Under the pieces are notes generated by a model. It was not told where the DNA came from, searched no databases, and saw nothing but the letters and a program-made list of their open reading frames with translations. A stretch of DNA of 7,171 nucleotides, from NCBI GenBank assembly GCA_900551415.1, contig URWB01000113.1, positions 1 to 7,171 on the forward strand. The letters are read 5' to 3'. This document shows, piece by piece, positions 6,028-7,171 of this stretch; positions within the stretch are counted from its first letter, which is position 1; each line of letters starts with the position of its first letter. Source of the DNA: an uncultured Eubacteriales bacterium. GTDB lineage: Bacteria > Bacillota > Clostridia > Peptostreptococcales > Anaerovoracaceae. Position numbers and translations under genes: made by a program.

Positions 6028-6239
6028 ATGGCGGCGGTCAAGGCGGTCCGGGCGGCAGCAGAGACAGCACTGCGCGCGGAGACAGAAGCAACGGTCCGGG
6101 CGGTGCATCGCCAAACAGCAATGGCAGTCCGGGAAGCAGTGCCGAGAATTCCTCGCGCGGCTTTCCAGGCTCTCCGCCGGACAGCAGCAATGATGCTCAA
6201 AACAGTACCGGCAGCGCTGCTGCGCAAACCACAACATAG
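5880..6239 (+). pseudogene. CotH-like kinase gene, 3' remnant
   Basis: The last 119 codons of what looks like a CotH-family gene (spore coat protein H-type atypical kinase). Recognised from memory of CotH C-termini: LKETVALRAASVQGQLDGSIPST, then DGQSEDSSNLLDVSSIDLSVMGVMNGGG, ending in a long low-complexity tail rich in Gly, Ser, Asn and Pro. The kinase-like domain, which would be several hundred residues upstream, is absent. The ATG at 5880 falls at the junction and lacks an RBS; it is probably an internal Met of the former protein. In many Clostridia VTC and CotH genes lie in one cluster, often with a DUF4956 membrane protein gene between them, so a deletion inside such a cluster would give exactly this arrangement. 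Followed by a terminator. If translated it would give a disordered tail only. Confidence 0.7.
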
Positions 6240-6258
6240 CTTTCCTTTCTTTCATATA

Positions 6259-6306
6259 GCCGGGACTTTCGCTTCTTGCGGAACTCCCGGCCCATTTTCT
6301 CTTTTA
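6259..6306 (+). terminator. Terminator after the vtc/cotH remnant
   Basis: GCCGGGA (6259-6265) pairs with TCCCGGC (6285-6291); after a C-C mismatch TTTCGC pairs with GCGGAA (one G-U), with loop TTCTT. A T-rich tract (ATTTTCTCTTTT) follows. Located 20 bases past the cotH-remnant stop, evidently the terminator of the former operon. Confidence 0.85.
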
Positions 6307-6339
6307 CACAGTTCTCTGGGCATTTTCACTCATACTTCA

Positions 6340-6368
6340 TTGACAAAAATAAATGAAAAAGCTATAAT
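6340..6368 (+). promoter_or_regulatory. Consensus sigma-A promoter of the TA module
   Basis: TTGACA (6340-6345), spacer of exactly 17, TATAAT (6363-6368): a perfect consensus promoter. It lies 78 bases before the antitoxin ATG, leaving an AT-rich leader of about 70 nt. So strong a promoter usually needs repression, which fits autoregulated toxin-antitoxin operons, though I found no convincing operator palindrome. Confidence 0.85.
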
Positions 6369-6445
6369 AATAAAAAGAAAACTCTATAGACATCTTTGTT
6401 AATTCACTGCAATAGATTACATACTATACATGGGGAGGTGTTGTT

Positions 6446-6607
6446 ATGGCTACTTCGTCTATTACAAAAGATTTTTACGTTAAAGACCAACAGGCTTTTG
6501 ATAAACTAAAAAAAGACATTGCAAGCAGTCCTGCTCGCAAACAAGTGGTTGAATCTCCTTCTCTCAAAAAAGGAAGAGAAAAATTAGCCACATTTGTATT
6601 TCGCTAA
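6446..6607 (+). CDS. Small probable antitoxin paired with a GNAT protein
   Basis: 53 residues, starting MATSSITKDFYVKDQQAFDKL and ending KKGREKLATFVFR. The start MATSSITK.F with a short beta-strand-like segment followed by a helix is familiar from small Firmicutes proteins that precede GNAT-family genes; I infer antitoxin function from that and from the pairing. The C-terminal half is basic and polar, a likely toxin-binding tail. The RBS GGGGAGG lies 7 bases before the ATG and is very strong, consistent with antitoxin being made in excess. The downstream gene begins 5 bases after this stop or overlaps it. AT-rich codon use sets this gene and its partner apart from the rest of the window. Confidence 0.75.
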   Translation: MATSSITKDFYVKDQQAFDKLKKDIASSPARKQVVESPSLKKGREKLATFVFR

Positions 6608-6612
6608 GCGAA

Positions 6613-7161
6613 TTGAGAAACAGAGCATCAGAGGTTCATGGCTTAGACCGTCTTTCTGATGCTCTTCATTATTTTAAGTGCTGCAAAGATGCAGATATAG
6701 AACTTTTCTTGAGAGACAAGGCCCTCAACTTCATTGACCGCGGTTGGTGTTCCGTATATCTGATTTTAGATGAGGACGCATTTGATGCTGGCAAGCTGCA
6801 GATTGATGCCTATTTTACCTTATCCCATAAATCTCTGATTGCTGCAAATATCTCCAAAAATAAGGTGCAGCAAATTACAGGATTCAAACATACGGACGCC
6901 TTACATTTCGTTTTAATTGGTCAGCTAGGCAAATATATTGAAAAAAATGATGACGATTCCATGCAAGCTGCGAACATTTCGTCTGCTGAGATTTTGGACT
7001 ACGCATTTGAAATCATCCGTAGCTCCAGCAATCTTATCCCTTGTAGGTGTGTGCTCGTAGAATGCAGCGATGATCCAAAAGTTCAAAAGGTCTATCTAAA
7101 TTATGGCTTTTCGTATTTTCAGTATGACGATGACCATCATCAATTTTATAAAAAGCTGTGA
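6613..7161 (+). CDS. GNAT-family acetyltransferase, probable toxin of the TA pair
   Basis: 182 residues from a TTG start. Fold signs of a GNAT: the front segment ALHYFKCCKDADIELFLRDKA (17-37), the beta strand VYLILDED, YFTLSHK (67-73), the acetyl-CoA loop region LIGQLGK (101-107), a helix EILDYAFEII (126-135), the strand CVLVECSDD (146-154), and the end KVYLNYGFSYFQY (159-171). This layout is shared by GNAT proteins encoded next to tiny antitoxins; known toxins of this kind acetylate aminoacyl-tRNA, but the target here cannot be read from sequence. The start is uncertain: TTG at 6613 has no RBS, while the frame is open back to 6553. A purine-rich AGGAAGAG (6571-6578) precedes an in-frame ATT at 6583, which would overlap the antitoxin gene. 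Translation may also be coupled to the antitoxin. The stop lies 10 bases before the window edge. Confidence 0.75.
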   Translation: MRNRASEVHGLDRLSDALHYFKCCKDADIELFLRDKALNFIDRGWCSVYLILDEDAFDAGKLQIDAYFTLSHKSLIAANISKNKVQQITGFKHTDALHFVLIGQLGKYIEKNDDDSMQAANISSAEILDYAFEIIRSSSNLIPCRCVLVECSDDPKVQKVYLNYGFSYFQYDDDHHQFYKKL

Positions 7162-7171
7162 GTTCTTTGCC

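Noticed and set aside
5682..6227. Long minus-strand frame opposite the vtc/cotH remnant
   Set aside because: Composition rich in Ala/Arg/Ser typical of the antisense of GC-rich repeats coding Gly/Ser; no homology recognised and no RBS.
1..7171. CRISPR array, tRNA or rRNA genes
   Set aside because: No regularly spaced repeats, no tRNA-like cloverleaf or GTTCGA-type arm, and no rRNA landmarks seen on either strand.

Overview
The window looks like chromosomal DNA of a low-to-moderate GC Gram-positive anaerobe, most likely a gut-type Clostridia (Oscillospirales/Lachnospirales-like). Reasons: strong AGGAGG-type ribosome binding sites, sigma-A promoters, a lipobox lipoprotein, a class C group II intron sitting on a terminator, a VTC/CotH locus and a small antitoxin-GNAT pair of the type common in Firmicutes. 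This placement is inference from gene style, not from a marker gene.

Left part (1-1992, minus strand): a VOC/glyoxalase-fold protein gene lies upstream of a gene for a secreted lipoprotein of unknown function. The lipoprotein gene ends in a very strong terminator hairpin, and a group II intron (only its 5' end is in the window, running off the left edge) begins exactly after the terminator's U-tract, the classic insertion site of class C introns.

Middle (2064-3590, plus strand): an nfeD-like gene and a QmcA/slipin (SPFH) gene form a two-gene membrane-organisation unit behind an extended -10 promoter. The 451-base stretch 3591-4041, between qmcA and the convergent hutD-like gene, codes for nothing convincing but is packed with structure. 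Two related elements of about 82-85 nt point toward each other, share blocks of identical sequence and can form the same pseudoknot with different base pairs; between them is an 88-nt terminator-like hairpin. This is the most interesting signal in the window.

Right part: on the minus strand, a HutD/Ves cupin-fold protein has an unusual C-terminal extension with two membrane segments, and its promoter is easy to see. On the plus strand, a polyphosphate-polymerase-like VTC gene with an excellent RBS is cut off after its 'LLRP' motif and joined out of frame to what looks like the last third of a CotH spore-coat kinase gene. This reads as a deletion that removed the end of vtc, whatever lay between, and most of cotH (or as an assembly join). 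A good terminator follows.

Right edge (6340-7161): an AT-rich two-gene module with a perfect consensus sigma-A promoter encodes a 53-residue probable antitoxin and a GNAT-type probable toxin, looking like a recently acquired toxin-antitoxin cassette.
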